NCBI RefSeq assembly: GCF_019279795.1
Contig: NC_056738.1
Span: 402,123,311 to 402,187,310, forward strand
Direction: 5' to 3'
DNA: 64,000 nt
DNA from: Protopterus annectens
Taxonomy: Eukaryota > Chordata > Ceratodontiformes > Protopteridae
Position 1 is the first letter of the stretch; every line of letters starts with the position of its first letter. Of the stretch, positions 22,331-33,099 are shown piece after piece. Below the pieces are notes generated by a model. It saw only the letters and a program-made list of their open reading frames with translations, did no database searches and was not told where the DNA came from. The translations under genes were made by a program, and so were the position numbers.

Positions 22331-22478
22331 TGGGATAAGTCTGGGTTAGTAGCTGTTATGTGATGTTCCAGGCAGTCAGTTGCAAGGTTTTTAGGTTTGG
22401 GTGCATGATGTTGTAGTTGTTCTGAGTTAACATCAAAGGCATCAGGGTATTGGCCACATTCTCCCTGAGACATGCTCC

Positions 22479-23171
22479 TCAGCAAAGGATACCAGTGTTG
22501 TCTTGGCCAATTCGAGCCATCAGAATTATCCTTGGACGTTCCTCTTTGATTTTCAGTAGTACCTTGTGCATCAAAGGAAGAGGTGGAAATGCATATGCTG
22601 TCAGGCCTTTCCAACTGAAGGATAGAGAGTCCACCTTCCATGCTAGTGGGTGGCATGTCCTTGTGCAGAATTTTTTGAGCTGGTGATTGAGTGGGGATGC
22701 GAATAGGTCTATTTGTGGCATTCCCCATTTCTTTGTGATGGCCTTGAAGATGTCCGGGTGTAGCATCCATTCGTGAGCATCCGAGGTGGTTCTGCTTAAC
22801 ATGTCTGCTAGGGTGTTTTCTTTTCCCGGCACAAATATTGCCTGTAACTGGATGTTGTAGCTCAGAGCCATATTCCAAAGGTCCAGAGTCATTCTGCATA
22901 GGGGGTATGAATGTGTGCCTCCCTGTTTGTTGATGTACCACATGACTGTGGTGTTGTCTGTCCTTATCATTAAATGGCCTTCTTTGGGGAATGGTTTGAA
23001 TTTCTGGATTGCTAGTTTTACTGTCAGCATTTCTTTTTGGTTTATGTGCAGGTGCAGCTGGTCTGGAGTCCACAATCCTTGTATGCACTTGTCCAACATG
23101 TGCGCCCCCCAACCTCGGTCTGAGGCATCCGTTGTGATGGTTTGGTTTGCTTGAAAGTTGTGGAAGGGCAA
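22479..23171 (-). pseudogene. RNase H and methyltransferase-like domain, N1
   Basis: RNase H is shown by TITTDASDRGWGAHMLDKC and RTDNTTVMWYINKQGG, then FVPGKENTLADMLSR. The next domain reads KWGMPQIDLFASPLNHQLKK, then YAFPPLPLMHKVLLKI and PRIILMARIG. It is 230 codons, open, in a frame offset from both the RT end and the recombinase by indels. Confidence 0.8.
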
Positions 23172-24346
23172 GCCTGGGTTTGACTGGCATGCTTGAGCCC
23201 ACCATAGGAACTCTTGTTTCAGGCATGGGATTAGTGGGGATTTCGGTTTCTAAGCTGTGCCTGTGTTGAGACCATAAATTCTTTAGGTACCACTGTAGTT
23301 TTCTCATATGCAGTCTGGCATGGGGGACCAGGATTATGCATGATGCCATGAAGCCCAAGGCCTGCAGTACTTTTCTTGCTGTTAGTTTCTGCTGCTTTGT
23401 TAATGCCAAGAAGTAAAGAGGGAGTTGTGCTTGTTTTTCTGCAGTTAGGAATGCCATTTGTTTTACTGTGCCCAATTCCGCACCCAAGAATGTTCTTGTC
23501 TGGGATGGTATCAGTCTTGACTTTTTTAAATTGACTGTGTATCCCAGGGCTTGTAGCAAGCAAATGACTCTTTGTAAATCTGTTGTCAGCTTGCTTTTGT
23601 TGTCCGCTTGTAACAGGCAGTCGTCCAGGTATGGATAAATTTGGATTCCCTGTAGCCTGCAAATGAGCGATTACTGATGCCAGGCATTTTGTGAATACTC
23701 TGGGCACAGTAGATAAGCCAAAGGGCAATGCTGAGAATTGATAATGCTCTGATCCTGCAAGAAATCTGAGGTATCTTCTGCAATTTGGTCGTATGGGGAC
23801 GTGCAGGTATGCCTCCTTGAGATCTAGAGTTACCAGCCAACACTCCTTGCCCAGCATGGGAAGAAGTTGCTGTAGGGTCAGCATTTTGAATTTTGGTACA
23901 ATGATGTATGTGTTTAAGATGGACAGGTCGAGAATAGGTCTCCAACTTTTCTCTTTTCTTGGTACTAGGAAGAGTCTGGAGTAGAATCCTTTGCCCTGTT
24001 GTGTTATTGGTACTCTTTCCACAGCTCTCATCTTTGTTAATTGAGCTATCTGCTTTAGAGCTTCTGTTTTTTTATTTGGAGGTAGGTTTGGCATTCCTCT
24101 TTTTACTGGTAAGGTGTGGAAGTGGAACCTGTAGCCTTGGTCTATGGTTTGCAAAATCCACTTGTCTTTTGTGATATGGTGCCAATTTTTTGAAAATAAG
24201 GCTAACTTTCCGCCTAAAGGTGCTGCTATTTGCTCCCTGGTAGGCGGTGTCAGAGTCAAGTCACTGTGATTGTCCTGTTGCAGTGGCAGTGATTGTGTCT
24301 GTGCCTCTCTGGTTATTGCCTTGCCACTGGCGTCCTCTATAGGCAC
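23172..24346 (-). pseudogene. Reverse transcriptase, N1
   Basis: Blocks are KSWRPILDLSILNTYIIVPK, FKMLTLQQLLPMLGKECWLV, TLDLKEAYLHVPI and FSALPFGLSTVPRVFTKCLA. A frameshift follows SVIAH near 23,660, before the catalytic YLDD region, which is preserved in the next frame. The C-terminal part (HARLHMRKLQWYLKNLW) is in the frame starting at 23,559. Confidence 0.8.
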
Positions 24347-26069
24347 CTCCTCTGGATTGATTTCTGCCTCTAGAGCGTCTATTCCTGCCTCTTTGAGATT
24401 TTGAGGAGTCTGGAAAGGACCAATTTTTGGCAGGCCAGTTCCTGCTAAACCTTGGGGGCTGAACCTGTAAGAAATCCTTAACTGTTTGCACAGATTTTGC
24501 CTTCTCTTCCATTTTCTTCATTACTTGCTGAGCAAGTGTACCAAATAGACTGGCCTTATCCATAGGAGCATCTAACAGCTTTGCTTTAACATGATCCGGC
24601 AAAACCTGTTCCTTCAACCATGCATGCCTTCTTATCACTGTGCCAGTCATGGCTGATCTAAATGAAGCCTCCAGTGCATCATAGCCACATTTTAAAGAAT
24701 GGTTACTAACCTGCTGAATGTTATTCACCATTTCTAAAACATATTTCTTATCTAAGGAGTCATCAGAGGACAGCTTCTTAGTTAACTGATCAAGCATAAA
24801 CTCTTGGTATTGGATCATGTGAAACTGACAGTTTAAAGCTCTAGCTGAGAGAGTAGCAGAGGTGTAAACTTTTTTCCCCCATCTCTCTAAGGACCTGGAT
24901 TCCCTTTCAGAAGGAAGAGGGTTTTTTGCTGAGGTCGAAGCTACTGCCTTAGGCCCCTGGGATATAGTCTCAGGATCTGCAAGTGGGGCCTTGTATAGGT
25001 GGTGATGAGTGTCTGGCACCCTGTAAAATCTATCTGGTTTGGCAGGGGCTGGAGGTAAAGTATCAGGAGCAGTGCAAACATCATTAAATGCATCATCCAC
25101 AACAGGCAGAACTGGAGGTATAGCTAAGGGCCTATGTTGTGGTAAGTGCAGAAAGGTCCTAAGCCTTTTTCTTGAATCTGAGAAATCTTGTCCCTGCCAT
25201 TGGAATTGTTCTCTCATGGCATGTAAGGTTTCCCCAAAGGAAAATTCCTCTGGTGGAGAGGCAGATGGAATGGATTCTTCAGCATCGGAATCTTCATAAG
25301 TAGAAAAAGGAGCCTCTGGCTGATCTGTAATGTCTGAGTCATCCAAGAATCATCAGAGGACACTGGCTCGGGGCTCTGCTCTAGGTCTCTTTTCTGGAGG
25401 CTGAGAGGCCCTGTCTGGGTGAGATTGGGATCCCCTAATTAAGGAGATTAAATCCTCTGCCAGAGTAAGCATTTGTGAACTAGACGTGGGCCTATGTGAG
25501 GGGGTCTTAACAGGCACTGATTTAACAGTTTTGGCTGCTTTAGCCCTGGCAAAGGCCTTTATAGACATGGCTGCAGGAGGCCTAGCAGCACCACGTGCTG
25601 GGGTAGAGACATCCAAAGGGATGGTGTCTGATAATTCACTAGGAACCACAGTAGTAGGCAAAACTTCAGAGGCCGATTCAACTAAGGTAGCAGGAGCCTC
25701 AGTAGTAGTCATGGATTCGGCTGAAGATTGAGCAGTTTTCTCGGTTTCGTCCGAAAACGAGACACTCGCGGCTTGCTTAACCGTGATTTTGGCCGAAACC
25801 GCGGACCGCGAGTGTCGGTCTTTTTCTTTGCGTTTTTTAACAATTTGGGTAGTCGGAGGATCAGACGGCATAATGTACGCAAAATCTGAGCCGAAAAACT
25901 GTTCAGCAAACTCCGACCGACGCCTAAGCGTTCGTCGGTTGAAGGAAGCACAGGCTAAACAGGCTGCTACGTCGTGGTCTAGGCCTAAACAAGGTAGGCA
26001 GTAAGAGTGGAAATCTTTATGAGGTATTTGTTTCCCACAAGTTAAACAGTTATTTACTTTTTCTGACAT
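24261..26069 (-). pseudogene. Gag-like protein, N1
   Basis: I take the ATG at 26,069 (MSEKVNN). The N-terminus has CLTCGKQIPHKDFHSYCLPC and CLACASF, a Cys/His cluster. The middle is Ser/Ala/Thr-rich. The C-terminal half has LHAMREQFQWQGQDFSDSRK, LPQHRPLAIPPVL, IRRHAWLKEQVLPDHVKAKL then LDAPMDKASLFG, and a basic Arg/Gly tail. Two shifts near 25,350 break the frame. Confidence 0.8.
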
Positions 26070-26380
26070 CGGCTGAGGCAAGAAAGAGTCCCCAACGGGT
26101 ACTTAGCTTTTAGAAGTCTTCAAGTAGTATTCGGTAGTAGTAATCTCTGGATCTGACCGACCGGCACTTGCGAACAGCTTCTGCTTCGGCCACGCGCAAG
26201 AAAGACTGAGGAAAATGGCATCGGCTGATGCCTTTATACCCGAAGACCAGCAGAGATGACGTCGGGTGAAGTGCGACATCAGCCGAAGCCGGACCCAGAC
26301 TTTGGAATCCGGCCGACCGAAGGGCTGCCTGACGACAGGACAACCCATTTGTTGACTGCAGATGCATCCTTGAAGGACAT
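26070..26380 (-). promoter_or_regulatory. N1 5' terminal repeat with promoter
   Basis: Reading in the gag direction, a CRE-like TGACGTCG core lies at 26,257-26,264 (complement on the plus strand) and a TATA box (GGTATAAAGG) at 26,231-26,240, followed by about 160 bases of leader to the gag ATG. The same pair occurs in the other 5' repeats. The outer tip is ATGTCCTTCAAGGATGCATC. Confidence 0.7.
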
Positions 26381-26640
26381 CATGTTCAGAATTGATAAGT
26401 CCAGTATTGGACGCCATGATTTGTCTTTTCAGGGTACCAGGAAAAGTCTTGAATAAAATCCTTGTCCTTTTTCCTTTTCTGGTACTGGTTGAATAGCCCC
26501 CATATCCATGAGGGACGACTTGTTTCTGGGCCTCTGCCCACTGGTTTTGTGGCAGATCTGGCCATCCATCTGGAATTGGCAAAGTGTGGAAATTAAATCT
26601 GTACCCCAGGGATACTATGTTTAACACCCACTTGTCCTAG
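26381..26640 (-). pseudogene. Reverse transcriptase N-terminal part, H1
   Basis: This continues H1 after N1. The minus strand has WRPILDLSILN directly at the junction, then upstream remnants of FHTLPIPDGWPDLPQNQWAE. The frame is mixed. Joined across N1, the codon series matches other beta copies, which fixes the insertion point. Confidence 0.75.
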
Positions 26641-26649
26641 GTAATTAAC

Positions 26650-28499
26650 TGCCAATTTTGAGCATGAAGTGCTAGTTTTCCCCCCAAGGGGGCTGCCAAA
26701 AAAATAAGTGCTTGGAGATGGTAGAGGAAAGTCATTGAGACTGCTTACTGTATGGTTGTGCTTTACCTCCTGATTTGGAGGTGGAGGCACCCCATTGCTT
26801 TGACTTGTAAGATCCCTGTGATTGATATCTGGAGCTTTTGGAGCACCTGGATTTGCCCTGAGTGCCTCTGTTGGACACAGGAAAGGACCAATTCTTAGTA
26901 GGCCAGTGCCTACTGAACCTGGCTGGCTGCACTTGCAAGACATATTTTACAGTTTGCATAGATTTAGCTTAGTCTTCCATTTTCTTTAAAACGTCTTCTG
27001 CATTATTACCAGACTATCATGCTGTAAAGGGGCATCCAACAATTTAGCTTTAACATGATCAGGCTAATTTTGCTCCTTGAGTCAGACATGCCTTCTTATC
27101 ACAGATCCAGTTACGGCAGCATTGCAAGAGGCCTCCAAGGAATCAAAACCACATTGCAAAGTATGCTTTCCAACCTGTTCCGCTGAATGCAATAAATCCT
27201 GTAACTCTCTATTTTCCACACAATCAGAAATCAACATAATTTTCTGTTTCAGTGAGCCCATAACATGCTGTTGATATTTAAGCATACGAAACTGGCAGTT
27301 TAAAGCCCTGATTGCCAAGGTTGCAGACGTATAAACCTTCTTACCCCATCTATCCAGCGCCCTGGAATCTCTATCAGAAGGGGCAGGATTTTTGGCTGTA
27401 GAAGCCTCAACCCCCTTGGGACCCTGAGAAATAGTCTCAGGATCAGCAGCAGGATTTTTGAAAATAAATTTGTGGGAGTCAGGAACCCTGTAATATCTGT
27501 CTGGCTTACTAGGAGCCGGAGGCAGGGAATCCAGAGCCATGCTCGATTCCAAGAACACATCAACAATGTCTAATACAGGAGGTATTGCCAAAGGCCTATG
27601 CTGAGGAAGAAGAAAATCCCTAAGCCTCTTTTTTGATTCAGAGAAGTCCTGACTCTCCCAGTGAAAATGTTCCCTTAAAGTATGCAAAGTCTCTCCAAAA
27701 GAGTAACCCTCAAGAGGAGATGCAGATGGGATGGATTCCTCTGCATCAAAGTCTTCATAAGGTGGAAAAGAAAATTCCTGATCAGAAGAGGAATCAGAAT
27801 AAATGGAAACCTGATCTGAAGATTCATAATCAGTGCCTTGCCTAGGCCTCTTTGCAGAGGGGAGGGGGGGGGGGTTGGGAACCCCTGATCAAGGTAATTA
27901 AATCCTCAGCCATTTTGATCATTTGTTTTTTAGGTATAGGGGCCTGAGCACATGGCTTATGCGTCGGTTTTTTAACACAGAAGTAATTTTTTACCTTGTT
28001 TTTGTTGATGGCATCGGTTTAATATAAAAATGTTGAGGCCTGAAAACACCCTCAGAAGCTGGCACCTGCTCAGCAGCTCGAGGATCCATCCAAGGGAGAG
28101 ACATCCGCGGGTTCAATACTTTGCGAATCTCGTGGCATACCGGACTCTGAATGGGTCTCGGTAGAGGCCTGTGACTCAAAAGTAGCGGGTATCAAGGGGC
28201 TGTGAAAGTGTCTGAGTACCAGCGGCTGGCTTAGGAGAAGCTTCGTTGTCGGCTTTGGACCACGACAGTGTCTTTTTCCTTGCATTTTTTGTGAACTCCG
28301 GTAGTCGGATTGCTAATGACGACATTGCAGGGTAGTTAATCTTGAACGAAAATATTTAGAAGCATTGGTTAAATTTAGCACAAAACTGACAGCAAGGCAC
28401 ATTGTGATCAGGGCCTAGGCAAGGAATACAGTACAAATGAAAATCCTTATGAGGTATTTGCTTCCCTCAAGTAATGCAATTATTAACTTTTACTGACAT
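26650..28499 (-). pseudogene. Gag-like protein, H1
   Basis: The start ATG is at 28,499 (MSVKVNN). A stop follows within the first Cys/His cluster. The best-preserved segment (27,687-27,082) reads LREHFHWESQDFSESKKRLR, LPQHRPLAIPPVLDIV, YYRVPDSHKF and ITGSVIRRH-type wording. The C-terminal remnant includes FSRHWPTKNWSFP. A G-run near 27,860 and numerous indels disrupt it. Confidence 0.75.
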
Positions 28500-28819
28500 C
28501 AGTAAGGAGCAAGAAAAAGTTTCCCCAATGGGGTACTTAGCTTTAGTTTGAAAACTTCGGTTCTGAAACTCGAAAACGAAAATTTCAGGAGTCGACCGAC
28601 TGGCACTTGCGAATTGCTTCTGCTTCGGGCACCTCATGGCAAGAAAGACTGATTAAAATGGTGTCGGCTGCATGTTTTATACCCCTGATGACCTGATGTC
28701 ATGGAATAGGAGACAGCAACTGATGCAGGACCCAAGACTTTGTTATTCGGCCAACTGAGGACAACCTGCCAGCAGATTACCCAAATGTAATGACTGCAAC
28801 AGTGAAACATGAAGAACAT
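28500..28819 (-). promoter_or_regulatory. H1 5' terminal repeat with promoter
   Basis: In the gag direction a CRE-like TGACATCA (plus-strand TGATGTCA at 28,694-28,701) precedes a TATA box (GGTATAAAAC, around 28,673-28,684). The outer tip reads ATGTTCTTCATGTTTCACTG. The CRE is altered relative to the palindrome TGACGTCA of N2. Confidence 0.65.
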
Positions 28820-29130
28820 CATGCAGCCAACACCATTACATCAGTTTTTCTTGCCCGAGATGTCAGGTCCCCCCTAATGGGAAGCAATTAAATCTATAAA
28901 TATACAAGATTATACCTCAAACAAAAAAGAAAATACACCAAAAAGCTTTTAAGCATAGTAAAGAACAGTAGAGGTATAGCCAAAAGTAGTAAGGGGGCTG
29001 GAGGGAGGGTAACCAGGACTGCAACAGTGAATACACTCGAACATCTACTTTTATGGTAAGTGTACACAACTGTACTATGTTCATGTTTCACTGTTGCAGT
29101 CATCACATTTGGGTAGATTCCCAAAGCTAA
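28820..29130 (-). repeat. H2 truncated 3' terminal repeat and ICR
   Basis: Only the inner part of the repeat is present, from just after the TATA position. The ICR at about 29,020-29,120 is complete and reads GACTGCAACAGTGAATACAC, then ACTGTACT joined to ATGTTCATGTTTCACTGTTG. Confidence 0.8.
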
Positions 29131-29146
29131 GGATGGGCGGAGGAAT

Positions 29147-30150
29147 TTAGATAGCATTAGGACCAGCAATAAGGCCCTGCAAGACTGCAGTGACAAAGCC
29201 AGCTCTGGATTTAGAGAAAATTGTCAGATGGTAATGCTTGGTGAAAGTATGTACAGAACTCCAGTTAGCAGCTTCTAGGATGTCTCTGGTAGGGACACCT
29301 CTGAGAAAGGCTGTAGAGGTAGATGCAGCCTTGGTAGAGTGGGGTCTGATCCCCTGTGGAATAGGTTTTCCATGGTGCTTATAGCAGAAATTAATGCAAT
29401 GGCCTATCCGTTTAGAAATAGTTTGCTTTGAAATAGCCTTCCCCTGTGCCCCTGCAGCAAATGCCACCAGCAGTTCAGATTTTCTTTGAGGTTTAGTTCT
29501 GTCCAAGTAGAATCTAAGTTGTCTGTGCACATGTAAGGAGTGCAGTATCCTTTCCCCTTTGTTCTGTGGATTAGGAAAGAAGGTTGGCAGCTGAATGGAC
29601 TGATTAAGGGCCACACTGGATGCCACCTTGGCCATGAAAGAGGGGTTGGTCCTGAGGGACACCCTGTCTGCATGAAAGACGATGAAAGGCTCCACTGCCA
29701 TAAGGGCTTGTAGTTCAGATACCTTTCTTGCTGAAGTGATTGCTAAAAGGAAAGCTGTTTTCCAAGAAAGGAATTTTAAATCTGCAGTAGCAGCTGGCTC
29801 AAAAGGAGGAAGAGTGAGTTTCTCCAATACAAAGTTAAGGTCCCAGGCAGGAGTTGGAGCCCTCCTGGGTGGTCTTAAATTGTTGGCCCCTCTGAGGAAC
29901 TGCTTGAGCAAGTGGATGAGAGAAGAGGGGAGGTTCTGTGTTATAATGAGCTGAAATGGCTGAGGTCTGAATTTTGATGGAGAGACGGGCCTTTGTGAAG
30001 CATTTGAGCTGGTGTAAAATTCTCAGGTAAATTTGGTACTGCTGTGCTCATTCCTTGAGACTGGCTCCAGGCACAGAATCTTTTCCATTTTTTAGCATAG
30101 GTTTTTCTAGTACTAGACCTCCTTGCCTCTAAGATGATATCCATCACTGG
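29147..30150 (-). pseudogene. Tyrosine recombinase, H2
   Basis: A 254-codon open frame (29,911-29,147) holds LRPPRRAPTPAWDLNFVLEK, SARKVSELQAL, SLHVHRQLRFYLDRTK, HSTKAASTSTAF and ANWSSVHTFTKHYHLTIFS. The box after the first Arg is largely whole, but the second catalytic Arg of HxxR reads Lys (HSTK). The N-terminal part (MDIILEARRSSTRKTYAKKW) is in another frame. It is probably inactive. Confidence 0.8.
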
Positions 30151-31014
30151 TTTACTGAGGGATGGTAAAGGAGAGATTAGGTAATTAGCCAGGCTGCTAG
30201 GTTCAGTGTTTGAAGCTGAGGGTGCAGGAATCTGGTTCTCCTGCTGAGACAACAGGGTAGGAATCTGAGGCAGGTGCCGTGGGGCCAACAGTGACACACT
30301 GCACAAGAGGGGGCACCAGTGTTGGCGTGGCCAGTCTGGTGCAACCAAAATAGTCCTTGGTTTGTCTTGTTTGACCTTTAGTAGTACTTTGGTGAGCAGA
30401 GGAAGAAAGGCATAAACTGATAGGTTTTTCCAGCTGAAGGACAGAACATCCACTTTCCAGGCTTGTTTGTGGGGAGTCCTTGTGCAAAATTTGTCCAATT
30501 GATAGTTATGGGGGTAGGCAAACCGGTCTCTACCTGGGCTTCCCCATTTGCTTGTCAACACGTTGAAAATCCTTGGTTCCAGTTTCCACTCGTGTGGGTC
30601 CATGAGGTTTCTGCTTAGACCGTCTGCCAGTGTATTTAGTTTTCCTGGCAGGAATTGAGCTTGCAGATGCCCTATGTAGCTCAAGGCTCTGTTCCACAAT
30701 GCCATGGTTAGTCTGCAGAGGGGGTAAGAATGCGTCTCCCCATGCTTGTTTATGTACCATATAACAGTGGTGTCCGTCTTTACCATTAATTGTCCTGGAA
30801 GAATGTGGTCCTTGAAGGCTGTCAGACCATTCTGTACAGCTAACATTTCTTTTTGATTGATATGCAGGTGCATTTGACTTGGGTTCCATTTGCCCTGAAT
30901 GCACTTCCCTGACAGGTGAGCCCACCATGCATAGTCTGATGCGTCTGTTAGGGTTTGAGCGGCAGGGGGTAGTGTGAATGGTAGTCCCTTGTTTTGATGG
31001 CAGGCCTCTGCCAA
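30151..31014 (-). pseudogene. RNase H and methyltransferase-like domain, H2
   Basis: RNase H appears as LTDASDYAWWAHLSGKCIQG (one catalytic glycine region altered) and VKTDTTVIWYINKHG, then QFLPGKLNTLADGLSR. The following domain reads KWGSPGRDRFAYPHNYQLDK, YAFLPLLTKVLLKVKQ and PRTILVAPDWPRQHW. The 357-codon frame runs through it toward the recombinase start. Confidence 0.75.
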
Positions 31015-31083
31015 CCAAAGGAACTCTAGGCATAGTCATGGTATGATAGGATTCATTGCTTCTAGATCCTGAGAATGTTGACA

Positions 31084-31548
31084 TCATAGGCTTGTTAGAT
31101 ACCATTGTAGTTTCCTCATATGCAGTCTTGCATATGGAATTAGAAGAATGCAGGAGGCCATGAACCCCAAGGCTTGCAGTATTTGCCTTGCAGATAGCAA
31201 GGTTTTTATCGCCACTTGTTTGAAGTAGGTAGTCAAATATATTTGTTTCTCTGGTGTGTGGAAAGCCATCTGGGAAGTTGTATTCAAGCTTGCTCCCAGG
31301 ACTATAATTTGTTGACAGGGTACCAGGTGTGATTTCTTTTCGTTGATTGTGTACCCCAGACAAGTTAGCACCCTTTTTACAAAGGCCAGGTGATTCAAAA
31401 GCATGTCCTGGCTTTCTGCTTGAATTAGACAATCGTGCAGGTATGGGTATATTTGCATATTTCTTTGTCTGCAAAATACAATGACTGGAGCTTGGCACTT
31501 TGTGAATACCCTGAGCGCAGTAGATAAGCCAAAGGGCAGTGCAGAGAA
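31084..31548 (-). pseudogene. Reverse transcriptase C-terminal half, H2
   Basis: The segment starts at SALPFGLST at the N2 junction and continues IYPYLHDCLIQAESQ. The catalytic box reads YLHD instead of YLDD, so the first catalytic Asp is lost. It continues CLGYTINEKKSHLVPCQQII and YARLHMRKLQWYL. The +2 frame over the same stretch is open for 346 codons (31,570-30,530). Confidence 0.8.
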
Positions 31549-32060
31549 AGTACAGTTGTGTACCTACCATAAATGTAGATGTTAGAGTGTATTCACTGCT
31601 GCAGTCATTACACTTGGGTTATCCTGCTGGCAGGCTACCCGCAGTCGACCTGAGTTCCAAAGTCCTGGTCCAGCGTCGGTTGCTGTCACCTCTTCCCTGA
31701 CGTCAGTGCGCCAGGGGTATAAAAGATGCAGCAGACGCCATTTTCTTCACTTTTTCTTGCCCCAGATGTCAGGTGCCCCCCAAAAGGGTAGGCTAAAAAT
31801 TCTGCTCATAAAAAAGCATGCACTAACAAACATTACCTTCATCTACAAGCAAATACACCACATAGGTTGTACAGAATAGAGAAGTACAGATAAGTCCAGC
31901 AATAAAAGGGGGATGGTGGGAGGGTAACCTGGACTGCAACAGTGAATGCACTCGAACATCTACATTTATGGTAGGTACACAACTGTACTATGTTCATCGT
32001 GTTTCACTGTTGCAGTCATTACACTTGGGTTGAATCCCAAAGCTGAGGTTGGGTGGCTGG
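31549..32060 (-). repeat. N2 3' terminal repeat and ICR
   Basis: A full palindromic CRE TGACGTCA is at 31,698-31,705 and a TATA box TATAAAA at 31,719-31,725, both oriented on the plus strand, antisense to N2. The ICR near 31,930-32,030 joins reverse complements of both tips at ACT/ATG. Confidence 0.85.
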
Positions 32061-32062
32061 GC

Positions 32063-33060
32063 CTAAATAGAATTAGGAGAGGCTATGAGGCCCTGCAGAA
32101 CTGCAGTGGCAAAGCCTGCTCTGGATTTAGAGTAAAGAGGTAAGTGGTAGTGCTTTATAAAAGTGTGCACTGAAGTCCAAGTTGCAGCCTCCAAAATATC
32201 CTTGGTTGGTACTCCTCTGAGGAAGGCTGCTGAAGTGGCTGCTGCTCTGGTTGAATGTGGCCTAATGCCCTTAGGCACTGACTTGCCATGTTGTGAATAG
32301 CAGAAACGAATGCAGTGGCCTATCCATTTTGAAATAGTCTGCTCTGAAATAGCTTTTCCTTGCGATCCTGCAGCATATGCCACTAACAGTTGCTTAGTCT
32401 TTCTGAAAGCTTTAGTTTTGTCCAAGTAGAAGCGTAGCTGTCTGTGTATGTCCAAAGAATGCAGAAGTCTCTCCCCTTTATTCTGTGGGTTTGGATAAAA
32501 GGTAGGCAAATGAATTGTTTGGTTAAGTGCCACACTGGATACTACCTTAGCCATAAATGTTGGGTTTGTCCTTAGAGAAACCCTGTCCAGATGAAAAATA
32601 ATAAAAGGTTCCACAGCCATTAGTGTCTAACTTTGAGACTCTTCTTGCTGAAGGTATTGCTAGGAGCAGAGCTGTTTTCCATGATAAGTACTTTATCTCA
32701 GCTGTATTGGCTGGCTCAAAAGGAGGCAGTGTGAGTTTTTCCAAGACAAAATTGAGGTCCCATGCAGGTATTGGCGCTCTCCTTGGAGGTCTTATGTTTT
32801 TAGCCCCTCTGAGGTACTGCCTTAGCAGTGGATGTGAAAAAATAGGTGGGTCCATATTGTAATGAGCTGAAATGGCACAGGCATGGATCTTAATTGATGA
32901 GAAGGATAGGCCTTTGTCCAGCATCTCAGTTAGGTATTGTAAAATCTGAGGAATATTTGGTACAAGCGTGTCAATTCCTTGTGCTTTGTTTCAAGCACAG
33001 AATTTCTCCCATTTTTCTGCATAAGATTTTCTGGTGCTGGGCCTCCTGCCCTCCAAAATA
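32063..33060 (-). pseudogene. Tyrosine recombinase, N2
   Basis: The C-terminal 185-codon frame has SLDIHRQLRFYLDKTK, HSTRAAATSAAF (HxxR) and ATWTSVHTFIKHYHLPLYS (Tyr). The first Arg sits in SARRVSKLDTN, where a small change disrupts the usual ELQAL. The N-terminal part reads MDVILEGRRPSTRKSYAEKW in the +2 frame relative to RNase H. Shifts near 32,600 and 33,000 break it. Confidence 0.8.
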
Positions 33061-33099
33061 ACATCCATAACTGCTTTAAACAGAGGTGTGTTCTGAATG

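Larger units (their letters stand above)
20772..26380 (-). mobile_element. DIRS copy N1 (gamma), nested in H1
   Basis: N1 runs exactly from AGTACAGTTTTGTACC at 20,772 to ACAT at 26,380. H1 sequence continues on both sides in the same RT codon series, with no duplicated target bases. All DIRS parts are present: 3' repeat, ICR, recombinase, RNase H, RT, gag and 5' repeat. It is a full-length copy with several frameshifts. Confidence 0.9.
26381..28819 (-). mobile_element. DIRS copy H1 (beta), right segment
   Basis: This contains the RT start, gag and 5' terminal repeat of H1. The right end is ACAT at 28,819. The next base belongs to a truncated terminal repeat of H2. Confidence 0.85.
28820..31548 (-). 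mobile_element. DIRS copy H2 (beta), left segment
   Basis: H2 starts inside its own 3' terminal repeat at CATGCAGCCAACACC; the outer part is missing here. It then has ICR, recombinase, RNase H and the RT C-terminal part, and is cut by N2 at 31,548. It resumes at 37,523. Confidence 0.8.

Noticed and set aside
28800..29110. Recurring short motifs such as ACTGTTGCAGTCAT, resembling an array
   Set aside because: They occur only in terminal repeats and ICRs of DIRS copies. Not a CRISPR or satellite.
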